64,000 nt of DNA from Paenirhodobacter enshiensis (GCF_000740785.1 NZ_JFZB01000005.1:402806-466805); one strand, 5' to 3'. Numbered from the stretch's first letter, positions 54,318-63,858 are shown. Numbers and translations are program-made. The notes: generated by a model not told the origin, from the sequence alone.

Positions 54318-55736
54318 ATGGCACCGAGGACCAGACTGACCGCGGGGCCGATTGCGCCTGTGCTGCTGATGTTCGCCCTGCCGACACTGGGGTCATCGAT
54401 CCTGCAGTCGGCGAACGGATCGATCGATGCGGTGTGGATCGGCCGGCTTCTGGGCGAGCGCGCGCTGGCGGCCACGACCAACGGCAATCTGGTGATGTTC
54501 TTGCTGACCGCTTTCGTGTTCGGCTTCGGCATGGCGGCGACGATCCTGATCGGCCAGTCTTTCGGCCGTGGCGACATCCACGGCGCGCGCGAGACCGCGG
54601 GGACGGCGCTTGGCACGTTCGTGCCGCTGTCGCTGGCGGTAGCGGTGGCGGGCTGGTTCGCGGCGCCGCATCTGCTGAGCCTGCTGGGCACCGCGCCCGA
54701 GGCCGTGCCGCTCGCGCGCGATTACCTGCGGGTCACCTTTCTCGCGATGCCGGCAATCCTGACGCTGACGCTGATGATGATGGCGCTGCGTGGCGCGGGC
54801 GATGCCGTGACGCCGCTGGTTTTCATGGTGCTGGCGGTGGTTCTGGACATTGCGCTCAATCCGGTGCTCATCCTCGGACTCGGGTCGGCGCCGCGGCTCG
54901 GTATCGCGGGTTCGGCGCTGGCGACGGCGATCGCGAATTATATCGCGCTGATCGCTATGGTGATCGAGATCTATCGCCGCGACCTGCCGTTGCGGCTGCG
55001 CGGAGCGGAACTCGCCCTGTTGCGGCCCCGCCTCGGGGTGCTGCGAATCCTCGCGGTGAAGGGGCTGCCGATGGGGGTGCAGATGATCGTCGTCTCCTCC
55101 TCGATGTTGACGATGCTGACGCTGGTGAACCGCGAAGGGGTTGAGGTGACGGCCGCCTTCGGGGCCACGCAGCAGCTTTGGACCTATGTGCAGATGCCGG
55201 CGATGGCGTTTGGCGGGGCGGTCAGCGCGATGGCGGCGCAGAACATCGGCGCGGGACTGTGGGGCCGGGTCGGGCGCATCACCCTGTGGGGCGTGGTGTT
55301 CAACATCGCAATGACCGGGCTTCTGGTCGCGGCGCTGTTCTGGGCTGACCGCAGCGCGATGGCGCTGTTTCTGGGCGCGGACAGCCCGGCCATCGCCACC
55401 GGCCAGCATATCACCCGGCTGTCGACCTGGGGGTTCATCGCCTTCGGGATCTCGATGGTTCTGTTTGGCACGATCCGGGCGAACGGGCAGGTGGTGCTGC
55501 CGCTGATGGTGCTGATCGTGTCGATGTATCCGGTGCGGCTCGGTGTGGCGCTTGGGTTGCGCGACTGGCTGGGGACAGATGCGCTGTGGCTGAGTTTTCC
55601 GGCCGCGATGGTGGCGACGCTGATCATGGCCAGTGCGATCTACCTGCATGGCGGCTGGCGCAGGGCGCCGCCTCTGGTGGTGCCGCCCGAGGTCCCTGCC
55701 CCCGAGGTCCCCGTCCCCGAAGCCGGGCGCCGCTGA
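54318..55736 (+). CDS. MATE-family multidrug/organic cation exporter
   Basis: 472 residues with about twelve membrane spans in two halves, beginning GPIAPVLLMFALPTLGSSIL and with MMMALRGAGDAVTPLVFMVL and QNIGAGLWGRVGRITLWGVV, all typical of the NorM/DinF group. It exports cationic compounds using Na+ or H+. The C-terminal tail repeats PEVPAPEVPVPE, which is unusual. Its start is 28 bases after the lectin gene, so the two may share a transcript. Substrates not known. Confidence 0.9.
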   Translation: MAPRTRLTAGPIAPVLLMFALPTLGSSILQSANGSIDAVWIGRLLGERALAATTNGNLVMFLLTAFVFGFGMAATILIGQSFGRGDIHGARETAGTALGTFVPLSLAVAVAGWFAAPHLLSLLGTAPEAVPLARDYLRVTFLAMPAILTLTLMMMALRGAGDAVTPLVFMVLAVVLDIALNPVLILGLGSAPRLGIAGSALATAIANYIALIAMVIEIYRRDLPLRLRGAELALLRPRLGVLRILAVKGLPMGVQMIVVSSSMLTMLTLVNREGVEVTAAFGATQQLWTYVQMPAMAFGGAVSAMAAQNIGAGLWGRVGRITLWGVVFNIAMTGLLVAALFWADRSAMALFLGADSPAIATGQHITRLSTWGFIAFGISMVLFGTIRANGQVVLPLMVLIVSMYPVRLGVALGLRDWLGTDALWLSFPAAMVATLIMASAIYLHGGWRRAPPLVVPPEVPAPEVPVPEAGRR

Positions 55737-55868
55737 GGCCGGACGCGTGACCCGACGGCGATTGTTGCGCTGCCCCATTGCCCGTCCGTCCGGCCTTCCC
55801 CATATTGGAGGAAATTCCGGCAGGCGCAGAAGGTTGCGCCCCCCGGAACGGTTTACGCAAGGAAGACC

Positions 55869-56816
55869 ATGGCACAGGGCGATCCGAAAGATCTTTATCA
55901 GGTGCTCGGTGTGTCGAAGACGGCCACCGATGCCGACATCAAGAAGGCCTATCGCAAGCTTGCACGCGAGCTGCACCCCGATCTGACCGGGGGCGATGCG
56001 AAGAAATCCGAACGCTTCAAGGCGGTGAATGAAGCCTATGACCTGTTGCGCGACCCGGAAAAGCGCCGCCGCTACGACGCCGGCGAGATCGACGCCGAGG
56101 GGCAGGAGCGTGCCCCACAGGGGTCCTACCGTTCCTACGCCGAGACCGACCCCTCGGGGCGTTACGAGTTCGAGGGCGGGTTCGACGATCTCGGCGATCT
56201 GTTCTCGCGTGCGTTCCGCCAGCGGCAGGGCGCGGGGGCGGGGGCGCAGGGGTCGCCCTTCGGGAACATGAAGATGCGCGGTCAGGACGTTCAGTTCCAC
56301 CTCGAGGTCGGGTTCATGGACGCGGTTCTGGGGGCGGTGAAGCAGGTGACGCTGCCCGGCTCCGGCCGGATCGAGCTGCGCATTCCCGCCGGCATCGCCG
56401 ACGGCCAGACCCTGCGGCTGGCCGGCAAGGGCGGTGCGGGAGTGAACGGCGGCCCGGCGGGGGATGCGTTCGTCACCGTCTCGGTCGCCGAGGATCCGGT
56501 GTTCACCCGCGAGGCGGACGATGTGCTCCTCGATTTTCCGATTTCGGTCGACGAAGCGGTGCTGGGCGGTTCGGTCGAGGTGCCGGTGCCGGGCGGAAGG
56601 GTGCGGCTGAAGGTGCCGGCCAACACGTCTTCGGGCAAGGTGATGCGGCTGCGCGGCAAGGGCGTGCAGCGGGCGGGCAAGCCGGGCGATCTTCTGGTCA
56701 CGCTGCGCATCGCGCTGCCCGAACACGAGGATCCCTCGCTGACCGAGGCCCTGCGTGCCTGGCGTGCCCAGCATTCCTATGACCCGCGGGCCGGCTGGAA
56801 AGGAAACCGGAGATGA
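55869..56816 (+). CDS. DnaJ/CbpA-type co-chaperone
   Basis: 315 residues: J domain (KDLYQVLGVSKTATDADIKK, HPD at about residue 37-39), a Gly-rich linker near 120, then two C-terminal beta domains (FHLEVGFMDAVLGAVKQVTL, VPANTSSGKVMRLRGKG). There is no zinc-finger, so it belongs to the CbpA/DjlB type B group. It stimulates DnaK. The next gene, a CbpM-like modulator, overlaps its stop by four bases. Confidence 0.9.
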   Translation: MAQGDPKDLYQVLGVSKTATDADIKKAYRKLARELHPDLTGGDAKKSERFKAVNEAYDLLRDPEKRRRYDAGEIDAEGQERAPQGSYRSYAETDPSGRYEFEGGFDDLGDLFSRAFRQRQGAGAGAQGSPFGNMKMRGQDVQFHLEVGFMDAVLGAVKQVTLPGSGRIELRIPAGIADGQTLRLAGKGGAGVNGGPAGDAFVTVSVAEDPVFTREADDVLLDFPISVDEAVLGGSVEVPVPGGRVRLKVPANTSSGKVMRLRGKGVQRAGKPGDLLVTLRIALPEHEDPSLTEALRAWRAQHSYDPRAGWKGNRR

Positions 56817-57145
56817 TGACCGAAACCGAGATCCTGGCCCGGATCGACCGGCTGACCGAAGAACGGCTGACGCTGTGCCTGGCACAGGACTGGGTGCATC
56901 CTCTGACTTCGGACGAGGCGACCGGGTTCGACGAGACCGACCTGGCCCGCCTGCGCCTGATCGTCGAGCTGACGGAGGATCTGGAGGTCAACGACGCCGC
57001 GGTGCCGCTGATTCTGAACCTGATCGACGAGGTCATCGGGCTTCGCCGGCGGATGCGGGTAGTGGACAGCGCCCTTGGCGAGATGCCCGAGCTGCGCGCC
57101 CGGTTGATCGCGCGGCTGGATGCCTCCGCCCCTGCCGAGGGCTGA
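56813..57145 (+). CDS. CbpM-like chaperone modulator
   Basis: 110 residues. The N-terminal part (MMTETEILARIDRLTEERLT, and LAQDWVHPL) and the later helical LARLRLIVELTEDLEVNDAA match the MerR-like fold family of CbpM, which binds the J domain of CbpA and blocks its work with DnaK. Gene order CbpA-like then CbpM-like is the usual one, and translation is coupled by ATGA overlap. Confidence 0.75.
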   Translation: MMTETEILARIDRLTEERLTLCLAQDWVHPLTSDEATGFDETDLARLRLIVELTEDLEVNDAAVPLILNLIDEVIGLRRRMRVVDSALGEMPELRARLIARLDASAPAEG

Positions 57146-57208
57146 GCGGGTGTCCGTCCGTCCCCGCGGCTACAGAAAGGCCTCCCGTCGCGGCGGAGGG
57201 CAACGCGG

Positions 57209-58645
57209 GTGACGTCGGGCTGGTTCAGCTGGCCGGTGCTGATTTCGCTCGGGCTTCTGGCGTTTCACGCGACGGCGGCGGTTTTCGCCTTTCGTGCGGT
57301 GCGCACCGCGCGCACGCCGCAAGGTGCGGTCGGCTGGGCGGTGTTCCTGCTGGTCATCCCCTATGTCAGCGTGCCGGCCTATCTGATGTTCGGCGATTTT
57401 CGCTATCCGCGCACGCTGCGAGACCGGCGGTTGTCGGAAATCACCGCGCGGATGCACGAGGTGGCCTCGGGCCCCGGCGCGCGGGCGCTTGACCTCGATC
57501 CCGAGGCCGCGCGCATCCTGCATGGATTCGAGGCGCTCGCCGGCGACCGGGCCATGCCGGGCAATGCGCTGCGGCTGATGGCCGACGGCCGCACAGTGTT
57601 CGAAAGCCTGTTTGCGGCGATCCGTGCGGCGCGCCGTTACGTGCTGATCGAGACCTATATCCTGCGTGACGACGGTCTCGGACGCGCGCTGCAGGAGCTG
57701 GTGTTGCAGAAGTCGCGCGAGGGGGTGAGGGTCTGTGTCCTCTATGATCCGTTCGGCAGTTATGGGCTGCACAACGATTACCTTGCGCGGATGCGCGCGG
57801 GCGGCATCGAGGTCGTCAACTTCCATGCCCGCCATCCAGAGCGCCGCCTTGCACTGACGCGGGTGAATTTCCGCAATCATCGCAAGATCGCGATCGTCGA
57901 CGGAGAGGTCGCCTTCACCGGCGGTTACAACATCGGCGACGAATATATCGGCCGCAATCCGCGCCTTGGCAGCTGGCGCGACACGATGGTGCGGATCGAG
58001 GGGCCGCTGGTCGGCCCGCTCCAGCTCCATTTCGCCGAGGACTGGCACTGGGCGACGGGAGAGGTTCTGGCGCTCGAGTGGCGGAACGAAACGCGGGGGA
58101 ATGTGCCGGGGCTGGTGCTGGCCTCGGGGCCGTCGGACCGGGCCGAGACGGGGGGACTGTTCTTCCTGCACGCGATCACCGCGGCGCGGTCCCGGGTGTG
58201 GATCGCCTCGCCTTATTTCACGCCCGATACCGGACTGATGCAGGCGCTGCGGCTGGCGGCAGAGCGCGGCGTCGATGTGCGGATCCTGATGGCGGGGCGG
58301 CGCGATCACTGGCTGGTGTGGCTGGCGGGGTTCGCCTTCGTCGAGGCGATGCGCGATTCCGGCGTGAAGATCTACCGTTACTCCGAGGGGTTCATGCACC
58401 AGAAGGTGGTTCTGGTCGACGACGCGGTATCCGCGATCGGCAGTCACAACCTCGACAGCCGGTCCAGCCGGCTCAACTTCGAGGTATCGGCGATCTTCGC
58501 GGATCCGGAATTCGCCATCGAGGTCGCAGCGATGCTCGAGGCGGATTTCGCCCGCACCGAGGTCTATGATCGCCCCTTGGCTGCGGCGCCGCTGGCACTT
58601 CGTGTGGCGGCGCCGGTGGCGCGGCTGTTTGCGCCGCTGCTTTAG
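57209..58645 (+). CDS. cls: Cardiolipin synthase, phospholipase D family
   Basis: 478 residues: two N-terminal spans (about 5-25 and 34-56), then two HKD motifs, HRKIAIVDGEVAFTGGYNIG and HQKVVLVDDAVSAIGSHNLD. It joins two phosphatidylglycerols to cardiolipin at the inner membrane. Start is GTG at 57209 with GGAGGG nine bases upstream. The stop is 12 bases before the start of repeat copy 5. Confidence 0.92.
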   Translation: MTSGWFSWPVLISLGLLAFHATAAVFAFRAVRTARTPQGAVGWAVFLLVIPYVSVPAYLMFGDFRYPRTLRDRRLSEITARMHEVASGPGARALDLDPEAARILHGFEALAGDRAMPGNALRLMADGRTVFESLFAAIRAARRYVLIETYILRDDGLGRALQELVLQKSREGVRVCVLYDPFGSYGLHNDYLARMRAGGIEVVNFHARHPERRLALTRVNFRNHRKIAIVDGEVAFTGGYNIGDEYIGRNPRLGSWRDTMVRIEGPLVGPLQLHFAEDWHWATGEVLALEWRNETRGNVPGLVLASGPSDRAETGGLFFLHAITAARSRVWIASPYFTPDTGLMQALRLAAERGVDVRILMAGRRDHWLVWLAGFAFVEAMRDSGVKIYRYSEGFMHQKVVLVDDAVSAIGSHNLDSRSSRLNFEVSAIFADPEFAIEVAAMLEADFARTEVYDRPLAAAPLALRVAAPVARLFAPLL

Positions 58646-58656
58646 CGGGCAGGGGA

Positions 58657-58726
58657 GGGAAGGGGGCGCTGCCCCCTCGGGCTTCGCCCTCACCCCCGGG
58701 ATATTTGGGGCGAATCGAAAGAGGGG
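58657..58726 (+). repeat. Dispersed palindromic repeat, copy 5, overlapping a gene end
   Basis: GGGGGCGCTGCCCCC and GGGCTTCGCCC stems, then CACCCCCGGGATATTTGGGG and CGAATCGAAAG. It lies between convergent cls and the NlpC/P60 gene, and its core and end are read as the last codons and stop of the latter (see finding). Confidence 0.87.
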
Positions 58727-59544
58727 CGTTTGATCCCGTGGAACCGGCCCTCGCCCGAGGCGGCGATGCGGGTGAGGCAGGCGCGGATGTCCTCGTAGGC
58801 GGTACTCATCGTGTGGCCGTTCGCATGGATCAGGGTGCGGGCATTGCAGGCCATCGCGACATGGCCGTCCCAGAAGAACAGGTCGCCGCGGCGGGGTTCG
58901 GTCCCCTCGGGGAGGAAGTCGCCGAAGGCCTCGCGCTGCAAGTCGGTGTCGCCCGGGGCCGGAATCGCACACATCCTCAGCGCGAGCTGCACGAGACCGG
59001 AACAGTCGATCCCATCGCGCGAATTGCCGCCCCACAGGTAAGGAGTGCCGAGCAGCAGTTCCGCCACCGAAGCCGGGTCGATCGCCGGGCGGTCGAGCGG
59101 TCGGACGTGCTGACGTGGGATCCAGCCCTCGGCGGTGCGGGCGAATTTCGCGTCGGTTTCGAGCACGCTCAACCGGGCGCCGAGGCTGAGGCGCGCCACT
59201 TCGCCGCGCTTGATCGAGGCCTCGCGGTAGACATGGGTCGCGGGGACCGAGATCACATGCGTAGCGGGGGCGGGGGCTGACAGCGCGCCCTCGGACACCC
59301 AGCCGCAATAGCCGTCGACCATGGCCTGAACGAAGGACCAGCCGTCACGGCTGTCGATCCGGGTGACCTCGGCGCCGAAGATCAGCTGACGGTCGCGCAA
59401 GGCGCCGGGGGCGGGGCATAGGTCGGTGACCGGAATGCCGATGCGGGCGGGGGTGCCGGGCACGAAGGCCTCTGCCGCGACCGAGCCGCGCAGGGTGTCG
59501 AGCGCGATGCGGCCGGAGAAGGGGGTCAGGCGGCGGTCGGTCAT
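58690..59544 (-). CDS. NlpC/P60 cell-wall hydrolase with SH3-type domains
   Basis: 284 residues. The N-terminal half has SH3b-like beta segments (GWSFVQAMVDGYCGWVSEGA). The catalytic NlpC/P60 domain begins near 165 with LLGTPYLWGGNSRDGIDCSG (catalytic Cys) and continues GDLFFWDGHVAMACN and LIHANGHTMST (catalytic His). It cuts peptide bonds in peptidoglycan stem peptides. No signal peptide is visible, so its export is unclear. The last ten residues come from repeat copy 5. Start at 59544 overlaps the aminopeptidase end. Confidence 0.87.
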   Translation of the reverse strand: MTDRRLTPFSGRIALDTLRGSVAAEAFVPGTPARIGIPVTDLCPAPGALRDRQLIFGAEVTRIDSRDGWSFVQAMVDGYCGWVSEGALSAPAPATHVISVPATHVYREASIKRGEVARLSLGARLSVLETDAKFARTAEGWIPRQHVRPLDRPAIDPASVAELLLGTPYLWGGNSRDGIDCSGLVQLALRMCAIPAPGDTDLQREAFGDFLPEGTEPRRGDLFFWDGHVAMACNARTLIHANGHTMSTAYEDIRACLTRIAASGEGRFHGIKRPSFDSPQISRG

Positions 59545-60944
59545 AGTCCGAGAACCTCCGGCAGAGCGCTGAGCACGGCGCGCGCGGCCTGGCCGAAGCC
59601 GCCCTTCGGCGTTCCGGGCTGCGCCGCCGGGCGCCAGCCGTAGATGTCGAAATGGGCGAAGGCCGGGGTCTCGGTCACGAAGCGGCGCAAGAACAGCGCC
59701 GCGGTGATCGAGCCCGCCATGCCGCCCGAGGGCGCATTGTCGAGATCGGCGATGCCGGGTTCGATCAGGGCCTCGTAAGGGGCCCAGAACGGCATCCGCC
59801 ACAGCGGATCGGCTGCGGTCGCGGCGCCACGGGCGAGCGCGGCGGCGAGCCCCTCCTCATCGGTGTAGAACGGCGGCACGTCGGGGCCGAGGGCCACCCG
59901 CGCCGCGCCGGTCAGCGTCGCCATGCACAGGATCAGATCGGGCGATTCCTCGTCTGCCGCGGCCAGCGCATCGGCCAGCACCAGACGCCCCTCGGCATCG
60001 GTGTTGTTGATCTCGACGCTCAGCCCCTTGCGCGAGGTGAAGATGTCGCCCGGGCGGAAGGCCTCGCCTGCGACGGCGTTCTCGACCGCCGGGATCAGCA
60101 GCCGCAGCCGCAGCGGCAGGCCGAGCGCCATGATCATATGCGCGAGCCCGAGCTGTGTCGCGGCGCCGCCCATATCCTTTTTCATCAGCCCCATCGAGGC
60201 GCCGGGCTTCAGGTTCAGACCGCCGGTGTCAAAGCACACGCCCTTGCCGACGAGGGTCAGATCCGGGCCTTCGGCGCCCCACCTGAGCTCGATCAGGCGT
60301 GGCGCGCGGGGGCTGGCGCGGCCGACGGCATGGATCAGCGGAAAGCCCTGCGCCAGAAGTTCGTCGCCGATGACCGCGGTGACACTTGCGCCGTGGCGCG
60401 CACCGATGTCGCGCACGGCGGTCTCCAGCTCATCGGGGCCGAGGTCATTCGCCGGGGTGTTGATGAGGTCGCGGGTGATCGCCTCGCCTTCGGCCATCGC
60501 CTCGATCCGGGCGCGGTCGACGCCTGCGGGGCAGATCAGCCGCGCCTTCGGGGCGGCGGCCGTGGCATAGCGGTCGAAGCGGTAGGATTCGAGCAGCCAG
60601 CCCAGGCATTCGTTTGACAGCACCTCTGCGGGCAGGTCGGTTTGCAATGACCAGACGCCTTCCGGCAGCCTTGCCGCCGCCCCGGCCAGCGGGAAACGCA
60701 GCCGGGCGCGCTGAGGGGCGGACCCGTAGCCAGCCAGAGCCCCTGTCAGCTTGCCGGTTTCATCGGCGAGAAGCAGCACCGTTCCGGGGGCGGCGGTGAA
60801 TCCCTGCGTGCCGGCGAAGGTGCGCTGCGCCGGGCTGAGCGTTTCGGGCAGCGGATCGCCTTCGGCCAGCACGTGCAGCGGCAAGCTGACGGTGCCCGGA
60901 TCGGCGAAGCGCAGCCCGGGGTGATCGAGGAAGGGAAGAGTCAT
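59541..60944 (-). CDS. Leucyl aminopeptidase family (M17) protein
   Basis: 467 residues with the M17 metal and catalytic motifs: VGKGVCFDTGGLNLKPGASM, KKDMGGAA, and the signature NTDAEGRLVLADALAAADEE. It frees N-terminal residues from peptides in the cytosol. Paired with the NlpC/P60 gene, a likely role is digesting recycled muropeptides. Starts at 60944; an in-frame longer reading has no support. Confidence 0.9.
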   Translation of the reverse strand: MTLPFLDHPGLRFADPGTVSLPLHVLAEGDPLPETLSPAQRTFAGTQGFTAAPGTVLLLADETGKLTGALAGYGSAPQRARLRFPLAGAAARLPEGVWSLQTDLPAEVLSNECLGWLLESYRFDRYATAAAPKARLICPAGVDRARIEAMAEGEAITRDLINTPANDLGPDELETAVRDIGARHGASVTAVIGDELLAQGFPLIHAVGRASPRAPRLIELRWGAEGPDLTLVGKGVCFDTGGLNLKPGASMGLMKKDMGGAATQLGLAHMIMALGLPLRLRLLIPAVENAVAGEAFRPGDIFTSRKGLSVEINNTDAEGRLVLADALAAADEESPDLILCMATLTGAARVALGPDVPPFYTDEEGLAAALARGAATAADPLWRMPFWAPYEALIEPGIADLDNAPSGGMAGSITAALFLRRFVTETPAFAHFDIYGWRPAAQPGTPKGGFGQAARAVLSALPEVLGL

Positions 60945-61181
60945 GGGGCCTCCGGACGGCAACGGGTCCGGCTTGCGCCGGGCGGATCTGCAGATGCCCG
61001 GACCAGCGGGAGGGCACCCGTTCGCCCATAGCCTAGCGCGCCGGGCGCGACCCGCAAGGGGCGTCTGGGCTTGCAAAAGGTGCATATCGGAATCACCTAA
61101 CGCAACGACATGCAAAAATTGCTCGCACAAACAGCTTAGTCGGCCTATCAGTTTCCCCGCAATCTAGGAGGACCAGAAGAG

Positions 61182-61832
61182 ATGCGCGATCACGTTCGCC
61201 CTCTGCCGTCATATCTTGTGAGCCGCTTCCATGGCTGGCAGGCCACGACCTACACCGAGAACAAGGGCTGGTATCGCCGGCTTGCCGACGAGGGCCAGCG
61301 CCCCCGCGCGATGATCATCGCCTGCTGCGATTCGCGGGTGCATGTCAGCTCGATCTTCGGCGCGGATTCCGGCGAGTTCTTCAGCCATCGCAACATCGCG
61401 AACCTGGTGCCGCCCTATACGCCCGACGGCGATCACCACGGCACGTCGGCCGCGGTGGAATATGCGGTGACCTCGCTCAAGGTGGCGCATCTGATCGTTC
61501 TGGGCCATTCGCAATGTGGCGGCGTGCATGGCTGCCACGAGATGTGCACCGGCCACGCGCCGGAGCTGGAGGAAAAGACGTCCTTCGTCGGCACCTGGCT
61601 CGACCTGCTGCGCCCGGCCTATGAGGCGGTCAAGGACCTGCCCGAGGACAAGCAGATCGAGGCGCTGGAAAAGCAGGGCGTCGTGACCAGCCTGGCGAAT
61701 CTGATGACCTTTCCCTTCGTCAAGGATGCCATCGAGGCCGGCACCATGACGCTGCACGGGCTGTGGCATGACATCGGGGCGGGCAGCCTCGAACAGTTCA
61801 ATCCCGCGACGGGGGCATTCGAAGTGGTGTGA
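61182..61832 (+). CDS. Beta-class carbonic anhydrase
   Basis: 216 residues. Zinc ligands are Cys in IIACCDSRV (the CxDSR motif) and His/Cys in VLGHSQCGGVHG. It interconverts CO2 and bicarbonate in the cytosol. AGGAGG is 12 bases before the ATG. A strong terminator follows at 61872. Confidence 0.93.
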   Translation: MRDHVRPLPSYLVSRFHGWQATTYTENKGWYRRLADEGQRPRAMIIACCDSRVHVSSIFGADSGEFFSHRNIANLVPPYTPDGDHHGTSAAVEYAVTSLKVAHLIVLGHSQCGGVHGCHEMCTGHAPELEEKTSFVGTWLDLLRPAYEAVKDLPEDKQIEALEKQGVVTSLANLMTFPFVKDAIEAGTMTLHGLWHDIGAGSLEQFNPATGAFEVV

Positions 61833-61871
61833 TCGCCCGCGCGTGGGGGACCTCCCGCGCCATCCGGGCAC

Positions 61872-61898
61872 AAGAGCCGGCCGTCAGGCCGGCTCTTT
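61872..61898 (+). terminator. Rho-independent terminator of the carbonic anhydrase gene
   Basis: AAGAGCCGGCC-GTCA-GGCCGGCTCTTTT, eleven pairs then T run, 40 bases after the stop. Confidence 0.92.
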
Positions 61899-61932
61899 TC
61901 ATTCCAGGCCTCATGCTGGGGGGCGGCCGGGC

Positions 61933-61978
61933 GATATATCCCGGAATTCCTGTATATTCCGGATTTCCGGAAGATATC
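61933..61978. repeat. AT-rich imperfect inverted repeat
   Basis: GATATATCCCGGAA at 61933-61946 pairs with TTTCCGGAAGATATC at 61964-61978, matching 12 of 14 positions, with CCGGAATTCC and TTCCGG elements between. It sits after the carbonic anhydrase terminator in otherwise GC-rich DNA and belongs to no repeat family seen elsewhere in the window. Confidence 0.6.
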
Positions 61979-61998
61979 TTGAGCATCCTTTGCGTCCG

Positions 61999-62028
61999 AT
62001 CCGGTAGCCGAAGAATTTGCTACCGGAT
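61999..62028 (-). terminator. Hairpin downstream of the DUF4139 gene
   Basis: Perfect arms ATCCGGTAGC and GCTACCGGAT around a ten-base loop, 20 bases beyond the DUF4139 stop. Flanks are not T-rich, so it may be a weak or Rho-assisted terminator. Confidence 0.6.
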
Positions 62029-62048
62029 CAGAGGGATGCGCTCGCCTC

Positions 62049-63638
62049 TTATTGCAGGACCTCGCCCGCGGGCCAGCCGATGGTGGTGGTCAGCGCGATC
62101 TGCCGGCTTTGTCCGGCGGGCAGATCGAAGCTCCAGGCCAGCACTCCGCGCCGGTCGTGCCAGTCGGTTTCGGTGGGGGCGGGATCGGCCTTCCAGCTGA
62201 CTTTCAGCGCGTCCTGTTCCGAGTAGGGAACGCGGTCGATCAGCCGCACCGGCCAGTTGCGCCCGGTCAGGTTCTCGACCGAGATCTGCGCCATCTCGAC
62301 CCGCGCGTTGGATTTCGCGATCAGGCCGCGGTCGCCCTCGCTTGCCTGCGGCACGATCCGCTTCAGCCGAAGACCGTCGATGGCTCCGAAGCCGAAGGAG
62401 AACTTGTCTCCCGCCGCGACCAGCGGCACCTCGGCGGTGCCGACCATCGCATCCCCGACGAACAGGTTCGCCGGCCCCGGCAGCAGGGGCTCTTCGCCGT
62501 CGTTGCGGCCCTCGATCTGGCGATAGGCCACGGAATCGAGGCGCGGCACGGCCTGCGCGACCTCGGTCACCGGCGCCGACAGCGCATCGAGTTTCAGCCG
62601 CAGCGCTTCCACCCCGTCGCGGATCCGCACCGGCGCGCCGTAGCGGTAGACCAGCGTTTCGCCCTGCAGCTCCGGCGTCAGGGTGTCGGCCTCGGAGGCG
62701 GCGGCCAGCATGACCGCATCGGCCTTGCGCATCGCCATCGGGGCCGGCGCGGCAGGCATCGGCGGGCCCGAATGCACAAGCTCCTCCGGCAGGTCCGAGG
62801 CTGCCGTCTGCTCGGCCGGGCGCGCGGTCGAGAGGGTCAGCGCCACCTCCGGCCAGTCCTCGCCCGACGCCTGATGCACCGTCGCGAAGCGCTCGATCCC
62901 GAGCTTGCCGCCCGCCCCGTCAAGGCGCAGATCATAGGCCGGCGACCAGCCGGCATCGGCGACGAAGGTGGTGATCGTCAGCCGGCCCTTGCCCGACGCC
63001 TCGACCAGCAGCGAATCGCTGGCCCGCGCCGGATGTTCGAGCGCCGCGAGATCGAGTTTCGCCCGTTCGAGCGCCTGCCGATCCGGTTCCAGGGCCACAT
63101 CGGCCGTGCGTGCGCGGGCCTCGGCGGCGATGGCGCGGCGCTCGGCGTCCAGCACGCCTTGCCCGACGGTCTTCGCCAGATCCGCGAGCCCCGTGGCCGG
63201 CGTGCCCTGCGTCGAGGCCCCTTCGAGGAACGCCGCCTCGGCGCGCGCCGCCTGTGCCTCGGCGCGGATCGCGGCGACGGCATCGGTCTTGTCGGCGAGC
63301 GCCGCGGTCAGCTGGGCCACCCGGTCGCGCGCCGCGATCAGGGCGGGGCTGTCCGTGGGCGCGGCAGAGGGCGCGCGCCCGTCGATCAGCGTTACCGCGC
63401 CGATCTGCACCCCTTCGCCCGAGACCCGCAGCGTCGCGGCATCGGTGCCGTCGGGCAAGCCGGGGATCAGAAACTCGGCCGTGCCGGCGCCGGCCGGGAT
63501 TTCGACCGTGCGGGTGACCTGGGCGCCTTGCGCAAACAGCGTGACGGCGGTGACAGTCGCCGGGCGCTCGATGGGCGCGGCCATAAGCGCGGCGGGTGCC
63601 GCCGACAGCATCAGCGCGCAAATCAGGGGAAGACGCAT
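62049..63638 (-). CDS. DUF4140/DUF4139 family exported protein
   Basis: 529 residues: signal peptide ending near AAP at residue 22, N-terminal DUF4140 beta domain (TAVTLFAQGAQVTRTVEIPA), a coiled segment (about 80-190) and C-terminal DUF4139 with WSPAYDLRLDG and VRLIDRVPYSEQDALKVSW. The family is widely found, often called mucoidy inhibitor MuiA in eukaryotic and bacterial relatives, but no biochemical role is set. GAGAGG precedes the ATG at 63638. Confidence 0.85.
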   Translation of the reverse strand: MRLPLICALMLSAAPAALMAAPIERPATVTAVTLFAQGAQVTRTVEIPAGAGTAEFLIPGLPDGTDAATLRVSGEGVQIGAVTLIDGRAPSAAPTDSPALIAARDRVAQLTAALADKTDAVAAIRAEAQAARAEAAFLEGASTQGTPATGLADLAKTVGQGVLDAERRAIAAEARARTADVALEPDRQALERAKLDLAALEHPARASDSLLVEASGKGRLTITTFVADAGWSPAYDLRLDGAGGKLGIERFATVHQASGEDWPEVALTLSTARPAEQTAASDLPEELVHSGPPMPAAPAPMAMRKADAVMLAAASEADTLTPELQGETLVYRYGAPVRIRDGVEALRLKLDALSAPVTEVAQAVPRLDSVAYRQIEGRNDGEEPLLPGPANLFVGDAMVGTAEVPLVAAGDKFSFGFGAIDGLRLKRIVPQASEGDRGLIAKSNARVEMAQISVENLTGRNWPVRLIDRVPYSEQDALKVSWKADPAPTETDWHDRRGVLAWSFDLPAGQSRQIALTTTIGWPAGEVLQ

Positions 63639-63858
63639 CGAAACCTCTCTGGCATTCCGTGGAACTGACGGAAGGGTCGGACGGACCGCCCGACGATGCA
63701 AGGCCCGGCGGGGGAGAGAGGCGAAAAGCCGCCCGCAGGTCGGGGCGATCGCTCCGCCCGCGCGCACTCCGGCCTTGCGCGCCCCGACCCTTGCGGCGCG
63801 GGCCTCTTCCGGGGCAAGGTCGGCCGGCCCGGGATGGGCGGGCGGATCGGGGAAACGG

